From a virus: DNA of 64,000 nucleotides. The notes under the pieces were generated by a model. That model was not told the origin of the DNA. It did no database searches and saw only the letters and a program-made list of their open reading frames with translations. The DNA lies in IMG/VR virus record IMGVR_UViG_3300009537_000002, positions 1-64,000 of that record; one strand, 5' to 3'. The position numbers were made by a program, and so were the translations under genes. The first letter of the stretch is position 1. Every line of letters starts with the position of its first letter. This document shows, in pieces, positions 32,854-42,437 of the stretch.

Positions 32854-34798
32854 CGCTAGTCCACTCCAAGGTAATTGAGTCTCCTCCAGGGAATACACCA
32901 CTCACAGAGACATCAACACCATACGCCTTGGCTGCTGGATACACACCCGCTGCCGTGTGTCTCTCAACAATATCTCGCACTTGGTTTTGGGTAAAGTTAC
33001 CACCAGCATCCTCGAGAATGTCGACAGGTACTTCAACCAGATAGGAAGCATTACCTGGGTATGGCGTGCCATCCCAGTAGCCCTCGTCCCAGAACCACTG
33101 AACTTCGGGGCTGGTCGGTAGAATCTCTTCAACCTCAGTATCAATGATCCCGCCTCCTCGGCGTCTTGAATCTATCCTTGAGAGTTCAGATGGATGGGCA
33201 GCCGGTGCCGACGTAATATCACCAAGTACAAGGAAGTCACCGAGCTGGGTGCCTTCCACAGTGAAACTGTCAACGAACAACACATGAGGCTCTGCTGGTT
33301 TCCAAGCGGGGAACTCTTCGTAATAGAGATCGACACCACTAACTGTGTAGAGCTGAGTGTCGTTATCAAAGTCAGGCCAGTTGGACTCAACCACTCGGCC
33401 TGTTTCGTCAGACTTCAGGAAGAACAATGTTTGAGACTTACTTGTGCTTGCGGTGTCTGGATCAATAAACAGGCTGACTCGAGAAGATAAAGCATTACGA
33501 TTGCTGATCGGATTGAAGTTGACCAGTGTAAATTCATACTTGTCCTCATTATAGAAGTAGCTGCTAGTGACTTTCCATCCACTCTTTAGTGGCAGCCCGT
33601 CAATGTCTACAAAACCAGTTGCATGATCAACACTACGAATGCCCAGCCTGGTAGCATTGCTCCATTGAGTCCAAGCTTTTCCGTTGGTTGCGACATTTCC
33701 AACAATGCTAGAATCAGTTGTGAAAGCGGCCTGTCCAACGTCATCGGCATCATTGATCATCAAGCTAACAAAAAGAGACAGATCATCGTCCTCAAAGATA
33801 TTCTCTTGATCTAACTTAACCAGAGTACCACTCAAGATAGTAGAAGTTTCTGTTCCTACATTCTTGATAGGTGGTTCAGGTGTAAACACCTGGCTCAAGA
33901 ACTCAGCGATGTGATACTTACGTAGGCCACCATTGACATTGGTAAAAAACTTACCGTTGGTGACACGCACAAACCATGAGTCTTGAATCCCCTGGGGCAC
34001 CGGAGGTAGAATTTCGATTCGTGCTGCAGACAAAGGCTCAAACGCATAGTCACTTACAATAGGCAATGTGACCTCAAATCCAGAGGCAATCTCTTCGATT
34101 AGGTAAACTTTGCGACCATCTGTTTTGATAGTCAAAGTGGGTGTTAGGTCGTCAAACTCTGCGACACGGAACACTGTCTCATTGTCCAGTAGATTTACGT
34201 GTGTGTTGATGGTTCCGTTATCGTTGACGACAAACTTCACATAGTAGGCAGTGAAGTTGCCAGAGTCCGTGAAGCTAGAATCTAGATTGTTGTAGACAAT
34301 ACCCAGGGTGCGATCGATCTTGAGTTCAGACACACGAATAGGCTGCAGCAACCCATCTAGCAATGTGACCTCGAGTAGACTAACACCTGTTGCTAGATTT
34401 CCATTAGCATCTCGAGGTATCAGATCAGAACTCAGTGTGTGCTTAAAAAACAGAGGCAACGGACTAATTGTATTAGTCTCGTCTACAAAGACATCGGTAA
34501 CAACAAAGTTCTCTGTGTTGATAGTAAATACTTTGACGTTAGAGACCGTTGTGAAGCTCAGGTCACGAACACGGTTAGCCTGCAACGAAGTAGAACGGTC
34601 AGCAATGGACAGATTGGCCGAAGATGATACATCCCGACCACCAACAAAGGAGACATTAACCGCAACAGCAGGGACACTACTTCGGTATACTACCTCTTCA
34701 CGACGCTTGATAACGTTGATCTGGGTATCAACATTAGTGTCAAAGTTAACTGACCCAACCGTGAATTCATGTCCCAGCCCATCAATTGATACTGTCAT
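32843..34798 (-). CDS. Tail/baseplate adhesin-like protein, 651 aa
   Basis: The protein is beta-rich throughout, with repeated strand-turn units (GHEFTVGSVNFDTNVDTQIN, FTTVSNVKVFTINTENFVVT, YTVSGVDLYYEEFPAW). A hydrophobic, Pro-rich linker marks the domain boundary near RIEILPPVPQGIQDSWF. The C-terminal 90 residues form another domain including VPVDILEDAGGNFTQNQV. The start at 34798 follows the previous gene by 10 bases. A virion surface function is likely. No enzymatic motif was identified. Confidence 0.65.
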   Translation of the reverse strand: MTVSIDGLGHEFTVGSVNFDTNVDTQINVIKRREEVVYRSSVPAVAVNVSFVGGRDVSSSANLSIADRSTSLQANRVRDLSFTTVSNVKVFTINTENFVVTDVFVDETNTISPLPLFFKHTLSSDLIPRDANGNLATGVSLLEVTLLDGLLQPIRVSELKIDRTLGIVYNNLDSSFTDSGNFTAYYVKFVVNDNGTINTHVNLLDNETVFRVAEFDDLTPTLTIKTDGRKVYLIEEIASGFEVTLPIVSDYAFEPLSAARIEILPPVPQGIQDSWFVRVTNGKFFTNVNGGLRKYHIAEFLSQVFTPEPPIKNVGTETSTILSGTLVKLDQENIFEDDDLSLFVSLMINDADDVGQAAFTTDSSIVGNVATNGKAWTQWSNATRLGIRSVDHATGFVDIDGLPLKSGWKVTSSYFYNEDKYEFTLVNFNPISNRNALSSRVSLFIDPDTASTSKSQTLFFLKSDETGRVVESNWPDFDNDTQLYTVSGVDLYYEEFPAWKPAEPHVLFVDSFTVEGTQLGDFLVLGDITSAPAAHPSELSRIDSRRRGGGIIDTEVEEILPTSPEVQWFWDEGYWDGTPYPGNASYLVEVPVDILEDAGGNFTQNQVRDIVERHTAAGVYPAAKAYGVDVSVSGVFPGGDSITLEWTSDEY

Positions 34799-34808
34799 AT
34801 ATGAATCC

Positions 34809-37487
34809 TTAGTTACTAATGTCCACTGTCATACCATAGAGTTGTACGGTGTTGTTAACATTGGCTACGGACATTTGCGCACGAACTTCCACTGCCGTAG
34901 TCGTTGCAAGGTCTACAGAAACTTGGCTTGACCCGTGTCTAATGTCTGTCAAAGTCGGAGAGTTCCAATATATTGTAGTCCCTTGTCCCACAAAGTGAGT
35001 AGTGCCAGTATCCACGTCTTGAATATTAAAGACAGCATCGATCACAAAGTCATCATTTTGTGCATATGCATCGGCAGAGGTGTTCGCAACACTGACGCCA
35101 TCGAAGTACAGATGGAATATCACAGTGCCACCTGCGCCAGAGCCAACATTAGTTCCATGAGCACGAACCCTCACGGTTGTGCCCTCAACAAGAGTGTTAG
35201 CCGGAATCGTATGGCTCTGCGCAAAGGCTGTTAGAGCAGCTGTATTAGAAATTGTGTCTGAACTGTTTGTGCCTGCAAATACATTCTGCACCATAGTGCC
35301 GTCGTGGATACCCTTAACGCCTTCCTCGTCCATGGTGCAAATCTTAGTCCATGTCACTGCATCACCAGAGCTCGCTGAGTCGGGTGCTGTGTAGAAACCA
35401 AATTCACCGTAGTTGTTGTCTTCGATTATTTGCAGGCGAGCTCCAGGCTCATTTTCGTGGATGTATTCCCAGGCACTTCCAGCAGTTGCAAATGCATTCC
35501 AATACATGTTGACCCGGCCGTTGCCATCCTGTGTCGACACAACGAACGCACCATCTACATCCAATATGGCAAGACTTGTCCCAGATATAGTTCCTCCAAT
35601 ACCTGAGCCAGAGTCAGCATCGAAATCCTCTACTTGTCCCAGCTGTATATTACCCTCGACCGTAAGACCACTGGTTAGGTTAGTGACCTGGGTAGTCGTT
35701 TTGACTCCTGTATTACCGTCAATGAATGTTTCACCACTGTTTCGCACGCGGAGGAGCAACTTATCCCAGGTAGATCCAGCACTGAATGTACTATCTCCAA
35801 AAACGGAAAATGAGTCACTGTCGTCGTTTGCAGAAATCTTTAATACAATGTGGCCACCGGCTACACCTTGTAGAGTCGTACCAAAAGCACTACCACCTTG
35901 CAGTGTAATGCTCTCGCTTGGAATGATCCTTAACTCATTGCTGCTACCTTGCTGCTGAACACGGAAAGAAGGAATGCCTCCTGGGCTGGCAACATAGACG
36001 CTCACTCCTGAGTGACTACCGAAGTAGATTCTGCGACTCTCTGTTGGAGTAGAATCCAAGTAAATACCACCACCAGCATCCGCATTAGATGCCATGACAA
36101 GATCGCCCAACATAGCGTTGTCATTTGGATCACGACGGCGTGCTCCACTCTCACCTTGTGAACCTGCTCGAGAGAGCAAAGACACGTGAGTATCCTTTTC
36201 CCATCTACTGCCAAACCAACGAGGCACATCTGTTGGATATCGAGCATCATGACCATTCGTCGTGTAGCTAGATGTTGGTGGATTCTGGTCGTCGAGATCG
36301 TCATGGGACATCACGGCCGTTTGGTCACCAGTGTTGTCGTGCCTGTGACGTAGCATCCTGGAGATGGCTTGCCACATAGAACGCGCCACAGGACCACCAC
36401 AAGTGATCAATACTAGACCAGAAGAATTGTAGCTGGCCTCGGTCTCGTCAGCAGTAGAGACAGAACTGAAATCAAACTCAGAAGATGAAACCTGGATCAC
36501 CCATGGATTGCCTGACTGAGAGCCTACTGGCTTTGAAAAGACAACGTCTTCAATGACGGTCTTTGTAGTCGCATTATAGAGGTACAGAAATCCGCTAGGA
36601 TATTCTGCCCCTGAAGCAAGGCTGCTGTGCGCATCGAGAATCTCTTTTGGCAGATGATATCTGTAGTGCTCATGTGCCAAGGCCGCAATGGATGAGCTCT
36701 GCCAGTATTTGAATGGAGGACCAGCCACCGTACCTCTGTTGTTGGCATCACCAGCTTCTGTAGAAGTTGGATACTTGTCAGGGCGTGACTCTTCGCCTGC
36801 GTGACCTGTGCCCAGGGCGCCAAATGTAATGGGCATACGCGGCGGGAGATGAATCAAAAAGTTGCCTGTGTCGGTTGAGACACGACAAGAAGTGAAGTCT
36901 GTTTGACGAGGATCGGGAATAACACCAGGCAGAACCTCTTGCCCAGTTTCCCACGTAGTTGGATCAACGGTGTAGCGAAGAATGGTGGTAGCAGCAAATT
37001 CGCTGTCCACCCTAAACTTGCCATCGGAATCAGAGACATACCACTCATCAGATAGAGGCGCCCCATTGTTAGGGTCGCCGACGTCATACTCGTTGGTCTT
37101 TCGAGATCCCACACCAAATACCGTAGGGCCTGCGACTTGAGCTGGAGTGGTTCCGGTCTTTGGTGCCCAATTGAGATACCCAACGATTTCTTCACTGTTC
37201 CTCTCTCCAAGCCTCTCGTCAAACTCGAAGTCATTTGTGAGGTAATAGAGTGCTGGATTCAGATACTTGTTTTCACCAAGTAGTCTAGCCAAGTTGGGGA
37301 TCTGGTTAGGATTGTCAGTCAGGATGGAGTCCCCAGATTGATTCCACAAATCACCGATAGCCTTCTCGAGAACGGCTGAGCCGCTCCTGGACTGTGTCGC
37401 AACAGCGGTAAGTTTCTCGGCCGTAGGCTGCTCGCCATCTGAGAACGAGATGTTTAATGGCTGAGTTTTACGGAGCTTGTCGGTCAT
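34809..37487 (-). CDS. Tail fibre-like protein, 892 aa
   Basis: Residues 1 to about 60 form a charged attachment-like N-terminus (MTDKLRKTQPLNISFSDGEQ) similar in style to the fibre gene at 22186, whose start also reads MTDKL. The body contains a Tyr/His-rich domain (AALAHEHYRYHLPKEILD, DDLDDQNPPTSSYTTNG) and then a long Gly/Ser/Thr repeat region (DAGGGIYLDSTPTESRRIYF, TSGLTVEGNIQLGQVED). It ends in a compact beta-sandwich (TVIFHLYFDGVSVANTSADA). This is typical for a side tail fibre or receptor-binding protein. The start has GGAGG upstream. Confidence 0.7.
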   Translation of the reverse strand: MTDKLRKTQPLNISFSDGEQPTAEKLTAVATQSRSGSAVLEKAIGDLWNQSGDSILTDNPNQIPNLARLLGENKYLNPALYYLTNDFEFDERLGERNSEEIVGYLNWAPKTGTTPAQVAGPTVFGVGSRKTNEYDVGDPNNGAPLSDEWYVSDSDGKFRVDSEFAATTILRYTVDPTTWETGQEVLPGVIPDPRQTDFTSCRVSTDTGNFLIHLPPRMPITFGALGTGHAGEESRPDKYPTSTEAGDANNRGTVAGPPFKYWQSSSIAALAHEHYRYHLPKEILDAHSSLASGAEYPSGFLYLYNATTKTVIEDVVFSKPVGSQSGNPWVIQVSSSEFDFSSVSTADETEASYNSSGLVLITCGGPVARSMWQAISRMLRHRHDNTGDQTAVMSHDDLDDQNPPTSSYTTNGHDARYPTDVPRWFGSRWEKDTHVSLLSRAGSQGESGARRRDPNDNAMLGDLVMASNADAGGGIYLDSTPTESRRIYFGSHSGVSVYVASPGGIPSFRVQQQGSSNELRIIPSESITLQGGSAFGTTLQGVAGGHIVLKISANDDSDSFSVFGDSTFSAGSTWDKLLLRVRNSGETFIDGNTGVKTTTQVTNLTSGLTVEGNIQLGQVEDFDADSGSGIGGTISGTSLAILDVDGAFVVSTQDGNGRVNMYWNAFATAGSAWEYIHENEPGARLQIIEDNNYGEFGFYTAPDSASSGDAVTWTKICTMDEEGVKGIHDGTMVQNVFAGTNSSDTISNTAALTAFAQSHTIPANTLVEGTTVRVRAHGTNVGSGAGGTVIFHLYFDGVSVANTSADAYAQNDDFVIDAVFNIQDVDTGTTHFVGQGTTIYWNSPTLTDIRHGSSQVSVDLATTTAVEVRAQMSVANVNNTVQLYGMTVDISN

Positions 37488-37517
37488 CCTTGTGTCCTCC
37501 GGGCATAATTGTCTTGA

Positions 37518-39914
37518 TTATACAGAGAAATGCCCACTTGGTAAAATGTCGTTAGGATTGAGGTATGTAATCTGGTCCATCACTGATGCTACTGTAACAC
37601 CCGTAGACTTCAACCTCCACCCCAGTGGAATTTCAGCAGGACAGTCCATTGGTTCCACAACATCCAAGCCAGACAGGGTTGGGTCTCCTGTACCAGTAGG
37701 TGGCATCAAGGACGCAATTGTCATAGATACAGTATCACCTCGACGGGTCCTCCTGAACCATTCCACATAGCTCTCATAGATACCTGATACGTGTACAAAG
37801 TCTCTCTCGTCTAGATAGGCACGATAGAAGTCAGCAATTCCAGAGGTGGCATCGATTGAACCATCAGAGATATCAAAGACGTCCTTGTGTTTGGTCAGCA
37901 AACCTGCGGGTATATCATTTAGCACATCACAGAAGAATGTACCATTGACACTATCTGGCACTTGAACCTCAAGCTCAATAACGTTGGAGAAGATTCTCCT
38001 ATTGGTGCGACTGTTCGTAACAAACGCCTGCATGCTAGTCTGGGCATCACCAACGGCAAAGTATGCCTTTGTGTCGCTTGAGCCAGGCAAGTCTAGCAAG
38101 GTGCCCGAGTAGGTCATTCGGAGAATCGGCGCTGATGCTGTACCAATGTTTTCCACAGAGCTAGGATGCAAAGGTACTAGGATACCAGGCTCAATAAAGC
38201 CGGTATGTGGATTCATGGTTCCTGCCCGAGTTGTTAGCATCAGAGTCTTCTTGCCCTTCGCAATCTCACTGACGCCGTATGTCTCAATGGGCAGAAGGTC
38301 ATTGTTGGTGCGGTACTGCTCTTCGAATGCTTGTGTGGCTTGAACACCGCTGACAATATTTTCATCATCTAGGTAATCGGTGTAGTAAGTGGCCTCATCA
38401 GCTTCAGCAATGCCCAGCACCTCATCAAAGGCGTGTACCTTGTAGAGGAAGATACCACTGACAGTAGTTGGTGGAACCACACCAGCAACATCAATAACAG
38501 TGTCACCGCCAGAGTGGCTAACTACTGTTGAAGCTCGACCGAGCCCTTGTACTGTCACTGGAGAGTTGTAGAACGTTCTAGCATTACCGTCAGAGCCAGT
38601 GATGGCAGTAGTCTCTGTAGCTGTTGCACCAAATGTACCAACCTGTGGATCTAAGATTTGGAACGTGACTTCTTGTCCCTCGAGAACGTCGCCATCAGCG
38701 CTTCTCACCTCTGCAATCATTTCACCAATGTTGTTGCCCAACTGAATGATAAACGGATTCACTTGAGGCAAAGTAGAGGTCAATGTAATAGAAGCAGGAT
38801 CAACAGCCTGTGTGGTCACCTGTACAAACCCTCTACTGGCAGATGATTGTACGGGATTCGTATCTGCAGCAGCAGAGTAGGCCAGGATGTCATCAAGTGT
38901 GCCCTCTGGTTCATATTGAGCAGCCACAGCAGTTGTGTAGTAGACACCAATGCGGGAACCAACTGTTGGGATAATACCCATACCGGTAGACAGAAGCGCA
39001 TCGTGGTCACCGAAGGTTAGCGTGCCACGGTCTTTGTCCATCTTCACTTCTACTCCAGAGACAGAGAAATCGGTCAATGGATCAATAACGGTCCACTCTG
39101 TTGGAACGTTAGGATCCAACCAACTCCAGACTTCTACATCCTGACTTGGGTCAACAGGAGACAGTGTCATCTGGAAGGACTGATCAGCATTACCATCCGA
39201 CACACCAACAAGATCTAGCGCATTGATAGCAGCTGGGTCAGCCGTGCCAGAGACCGTGAGTGTGATTGCTCCACCCACCAATTCATTGTATTCACCATTG
39301 AGTCTAAGCTGAGGAGGACGAAAGCTAGTGTCCAAGATAAATTCAGGTTCTTCTCCAGAAACCGTGAACGCTACCTTCTTGCGGAAGTTCCGCCTCACTT
39401 CGTGTCTAGCAAGAACCCTGTTGAACTGCCAGTTGCGCACAAAAATCGGAATAGTAGGCTTGTAGTTCTGGGTCAGGGTCAGTACCTGTTGACCGTTGTC
39501 AACACCAGTAGTCGTGAAGTATTCGGTCAGGTGAGAGTCACTAAAAAGGAACCACTCTTCATCACGCACATAGAAGTATCCATGTTGTAGTTGTGGTGCC
39601 CAAACATCTACACCTGACAACGTAACTTCCTGGATGTCCAGAAGTAGCAGATCCTCATTGTCACCGAAACCTGATTGTAGATCAGCTTCGTCAATACCTG
39701 ATAACGTTGGATCCCAAATAGACGGAGCGAACGCTGCAGCTCGAAACTCACCTTCCTCAGGCCACGACCGACCGTCCCACTTCCACCCCTGAATAGTCTT
39801 GTCGGTGCCTGGATGTGGAACAGTAGTGAACTGCGATTGCTGACCGATCAACTTGTCTTCCACTCTTGTGAATACATGAGTGATCGTATCAATGTTAACT
39901 GTGAAGGCTGGCAT
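37518..39914 (-). CDS. Multi-domain tail adhesin with Big_1-like Ig domain, 798 aa
   Basis: A series of beta-sandwich modules is visible. Residues about 374-480 read like a bacterial Ig-like group 1 (invasin-type) domain: ASITLTSTLPQVNPF, then MIAEVRSADGDVLEGQEVTF, TGSDGNARTFYNSP and ASTVVSHSGGD. At least eight SG[V/I/L] tripeptides occur at apparent strand edges, e.g. LSGVD, VSGVE and VSGIY. The protein probably sits on the baseplate or tail surface and may contact the host envelope. No catalytic motif was seen. It overlaps the next gene upstream by TAATG. Confidence 0.68.
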   Translation of the reverse strand: MPAFTVNIDTITHVFTRVEDKLIGQQSQFTTVPHPGTDKTIQGWKWDGRSWPEEGEFRAAAFAPSIWDPTLSGIDEADLQSGFGDNEDLLLLDIQEVTLSGVDVWAPQLQHGYFYVRDEEWFLFSDSHLTEYFTTTGVDNGQQVLTLTQNYKPTIPIFVRNWQFNRVLARHEVRRNFRKKVAFTVSGEEPEFILDTSFRPPQLRLNGEYNELVGGAITLTVSGTADPAAINALDLVGVSDGNADQSFQMTLSPVDPSQDVEVWSWLDPNVPTEWTVIDPLTDFSVSGVEVKMDKDRGTLTFGDHDALLSTGMGIIPTVGSRIGVYYTTAVAAQYEPEGTLDDILAYSAAADTNPVQSSASRGFVQVTTQAVDPASITLTSTLPQVNPFIIQLGNNIGEMIAEVRSADGDVLEGQEVTFQILDPQVGTFGATATETTAITGSDGNARTFYNSPVTVQGLGRASTVVSHSGGDTVIDVAGVVPPTTVSGIFLYKVHAFDEVLGIAEADEATYYTDYLDDENIVSGVQATQAFEEQYRTNNDLLPIETYGVSEIAKGKKTLMLTTRAGTMNPHTGFIEPGILVPLHPSSVENIGTASAPILRMTYSGTLLDLPGSSDTKAYFAVGDAQTSMQAFVTNSRTNRRIFSNVIELEVQVPDSVNGTFFCDVLNDIPAGLLTKHKDVFDISDGSIDATSGIADFYRAYLDERDFVHVSGIYESYVEWFRRTRRGDTVSMTIASLMPPTGTGDPTLSGLDVVEPMDCPAEIPLGWRLKSTGVTVASVMDQITYLNPNDILPSGHFSV

Positions 39915-40813
39915 TATAACCCCCAGTTAGCTGGAAAAACACTCATCAGCTCATTGATAACATCTGCACCTAGCGCAGTGGGTAGCCCATTGGAATCGAC
40001 ACCGTCGTCGCCCGTGATTTGTTCAAACATCTTGGTCTTGAAATCATCAGACTGCAGGTTATGGATAACAACCGGACTGGACTCTGCAACGAAGTTGTCG
40101 TTGCGATAGGAGTATTTCACAAAGGAGCCTGAGGCAGGAGCAGCTCTAGCTAGGATGAGCCCTTCTTTGTGATTGATAGTGTAATCCCCCGGCCGCTCAA
40201 GCTCAATCTCGGTGTTCACCAGTCTAGTCAGATTAGGTGAACGAACAGTTACGGTACCAGGAATTAGATTGTTGTTAGCCAAGACAATCCTGGAACCAGC
40301 TCCACTGATCTGTTCCACAGGGATCTGTACCACAGAGCTCTGATTGAAGATTGTCATAGACCTCTTGTTGGCAGGAATCAGACCCGTGAGGGTGGCCACA
40401 AAGAACCCTGTGCCATTGATGGTATTCCTGAGCTCTTCCAGAGTCCATGACCCTCCTTCTCGGTCAAATCTCTCAATGGTTTGCAGAATAGTCCTCTGCC
40501 CGAAGTCGCTATAGAGGATACATTTGGTCTCTTCGAAGACTACGGCAGGACTAGGCAGGAGGGGGTCATCATTGCTGTTCTTGAGAGGAACGATAGTCAT
40601 CGTGTCCTCTATCTCCAGACCAAGCTCTCGAGTGATGCCATTGATAAGACCACGGTAGGTGGACCCCGCCCTGCGAACAAACACGTCCAGAAGCCGCTTC
40701 TTGTAAGCGGGATTTCTCTCTGCCTCCAAACGAATGAGTCCGAGCAAAACACCATGGCGATCAAACTCATTGAACACCTGATGTGACTCAGGGACTGCGC
40801 TAATCCTAGCCAT
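39914..40813 (-). CDS. Baseplate-associated protein, 299 aa
   Basis: The N-terminal 75 residues are helical and basic (VLLGLIRLEAERNPAYKKRL, STYRGLINGITRELG), like wedge proteins that dock on the J/gp6 ring. The rest is beta-rich (RTILQTIERFDREGG, IPVEQISGAGSRIVLANNNL, GDYTINHKEGLILARAAPAS). It follows the 543-aa gene with an 8-base overlap. Position directly after the J-like and 543-aa genes suggests a baseplate or fibre connector. No specific family was recognised. Confidence 0.6.
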   Translation of the reverse strand: MARISAVPESHQVFNEFDRHGVLLGLIRLEAERNPAYKKRLLDVFVRRAGSTYRGLINGITRELGLEIEDTMTIVPLKNSNDDPLLPSPAVVFEETKCILYSDFGQRTILQTIERFDREGGSWTLEELRNTINGTGFFVATLTGLIPANKRSMTIFNQSSVVQIPVEQISGAGSRIVLANNNLIPGTVTVRSPNLTRLVNTEIELERPGDYTINHKEGLILARAAPASGSFVKYSYRNDNFVAESSPVVIHNLQSDDFKTKMFEQITGDDGVDSNGLPTALGADVINELMSVFPANWGL

Positions 40814-42437
40814 CGGTCTCGATTCCTACCTCCTCGTAGTTTTCATGGAAGTACATGATTTTGTTTTCATAGTCGATCAACATTATATCCTTGTGCAGGT
40901 CAATACGGTAGTACTTGCCTGCAGCTAGGACCCACATCTTTTGATCGGCATCAAAATCGATACCCTCAATAGGATCGGGCACGAAGCTACTAATGTCGAT
41001 GGTGGTCACGGGAGTTTTGAATCTCGCCCTAAAAATCCTACGCCAGTTCTGTACCTCACCATCTACAAAGGTAGCCTCAAGCACCACAAGATACTCACCG
41101 CGCTGAGTAGTTGGAATAGAGATCAAGTTCTCTACGGTGCGTGTGATAGGTGTACCTTCAGGAACCTTATTCACGAAGTCGGAGGTAAATGCCACAGCTA
41201 CACCATCTAACAGGCCAAACTTCTGACCATCTGGGCGTTGATACCAGACACGATACTCAGCTAGCTCCTTAAGTGGTCGAGCATGCCATGGTTCAAATTC
41301 AATGTCTTCGCCCAGCAATACGTCATAGGTATCGTACTCAAACTGAACGTGTGCACCAGCAGTGCTGTCTCGTGTTGCGTCTACACCAGACACAGTATTC
41401 TCGCTAAGGTCATAGGCATAAAGTTTGTTGTCGGCTGTTGCCACCCAGGCCAGGTCTTTGTAAGGCTGCAATGCTACATCTACACCACTCACCGTGATGT
41501 TGACTCCACTGATTGTGTCAGCTGTATCAACCAGTAGCTCCCAACTCTCCTTGACGTCCTTGGAAGAGAAGCCCAGGACTAGTTGCTGCCATTCGTCTGT
41601 TATGTACTCGATGCGATCTAATGTAGGAATAGTTCCATTGTGGCCCAGATCCCAGAACTCATCAATCTTCTGTCTGTTCGGAGAGTACTTGATATTCCAC
41701 GGAGAGATGTAGGGACCACCATTGAAGTCAGCAGAGGTTATATCAATCTGAACCCCATCTTCCATATCAAAGGCCTGGACAGAAATAACCGTCTTCCAAT
41801 CCTTGCGAGTCTTCTGCTTTTGGTCCCAACCAAAAATGAGAGTCTCTTCCTCAAACGTGTCTTTTCTGGTCTCACCACGCAGAGTGACCATACCGCGCTT
41901 AAGGCGATTGTCTTCCACAGACAAGTACTCAACACCACCGGTAGTCTCGACAAAGATATCTCCGCCTTGAAGATGGTGTTGAAAGAGTCCAGTGACCGGA
42001 GCGTCAGGGAAATCTAGAGTGAGAAGACTGTGGTCTACACCACTGACCACTTCACCAAGGGTTGCACGGTTGGCAATAGATGTGTACCAGAAGCTCTCAA
42101 TATCATTGTCATCGGCCAAGGCGACGGGATACCAAATGCCGCTGAACAACCCACTTGTAGTAGGAGCAACAGGACAAGGGAAGAGAGGGTCAGTATTATC
42201 TTCGTCAAACTCAAAGGTGACCCCGAGTTGCACTCGATAGGTCAGGTCGATCTCATCTAGATTGGCTGTGGTCAGATACTGGTTATCACGCAGGAGCCTG
42301 AGCTGCTTCTCGAGCTTCTCGATAGGGAGACCCATACTGTTGAGGGTCTGGTACCCAAGCGATTGTTCGTCGATCCTGGTCTTGCTCCACGACGGAAATA
42401 CGTTGACAAGCTCTTGAGAAACATCACTCTTCTTCAT
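40806..42437 (-). CDS. Baseplate wedge/fibre connector-like protein, 543 aa
   Basis: The N-terminus is helical (MKKSDVSQELVNVFPSWSKT, EKLEKQLRLLRDNQYLTTAN) and probably docks to the baseplate. The remainder is beta-rich, with Trp/Tyr-rich strands and several VSGVD segments (about residues 130, 318-325 and 355). The C-terminal unit FDADQKMWVLAAGKYYRIDL reads like a single propeller-type blade. It follows the J-like protein with TAATG overlap, the position where P2 gpI or T4 gp7/gp8-type proteins occur. A specific homology is not evident. Confidence 0.6.
   Translation of the reverse strand: MKKSDVSQELVNVFPSWSKTRIDEQSLGYQTLNSMGLPIEKLEKQLRLLRDNQYLTTANLDEIDLTYRVQLGVTFEFDEDNTDPLFPCPVAPTTSGLFSGIWYPVALADDNDIESFWYTSIANRATLGEVVSGVDHSLLTLDFPDAPVTGLFQHHLQGGDIFVETTGGVEYLSVEDNRLKRGMVTLRGETRKDTFEEETLIFGWDQKQKTRKDWKTVISVQAFDMEDGVQIDITSADFNGGPYISPWNIKYSPNRQKIDEFWDLGHNGTIPTLDRIEYITDEWQQLVLGFSSKDVKESWELLVDTADTISGVNITVSGVDVALQPYKDLAWVATADNKLYAYDLSENTVSGVDATRDSTAGAHVQFEYDTYDVLLGEDIEFEPWHARPLKELAEYRVWYQRPDGQKFGLLDGVAVAFTSDFVNKVPEGTPITRTVENLISIPTTQRGEYLVVLEATFVDGEVQNWRRIFRARFKTPVTTIDISSFVPDPIEGIDFDADQKMWVLAAGKYYRIDLHKDIMLIDYENKIMYFHENYEEVGIETDG

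Noticed and set aside
34308-34931. A 207-aa open frame on the plus strand
   Set aside because: It overlaps two strong minus-strand tail genes and reads as a low-complexity Ser/Thr/Leu-rich shadow without domains.
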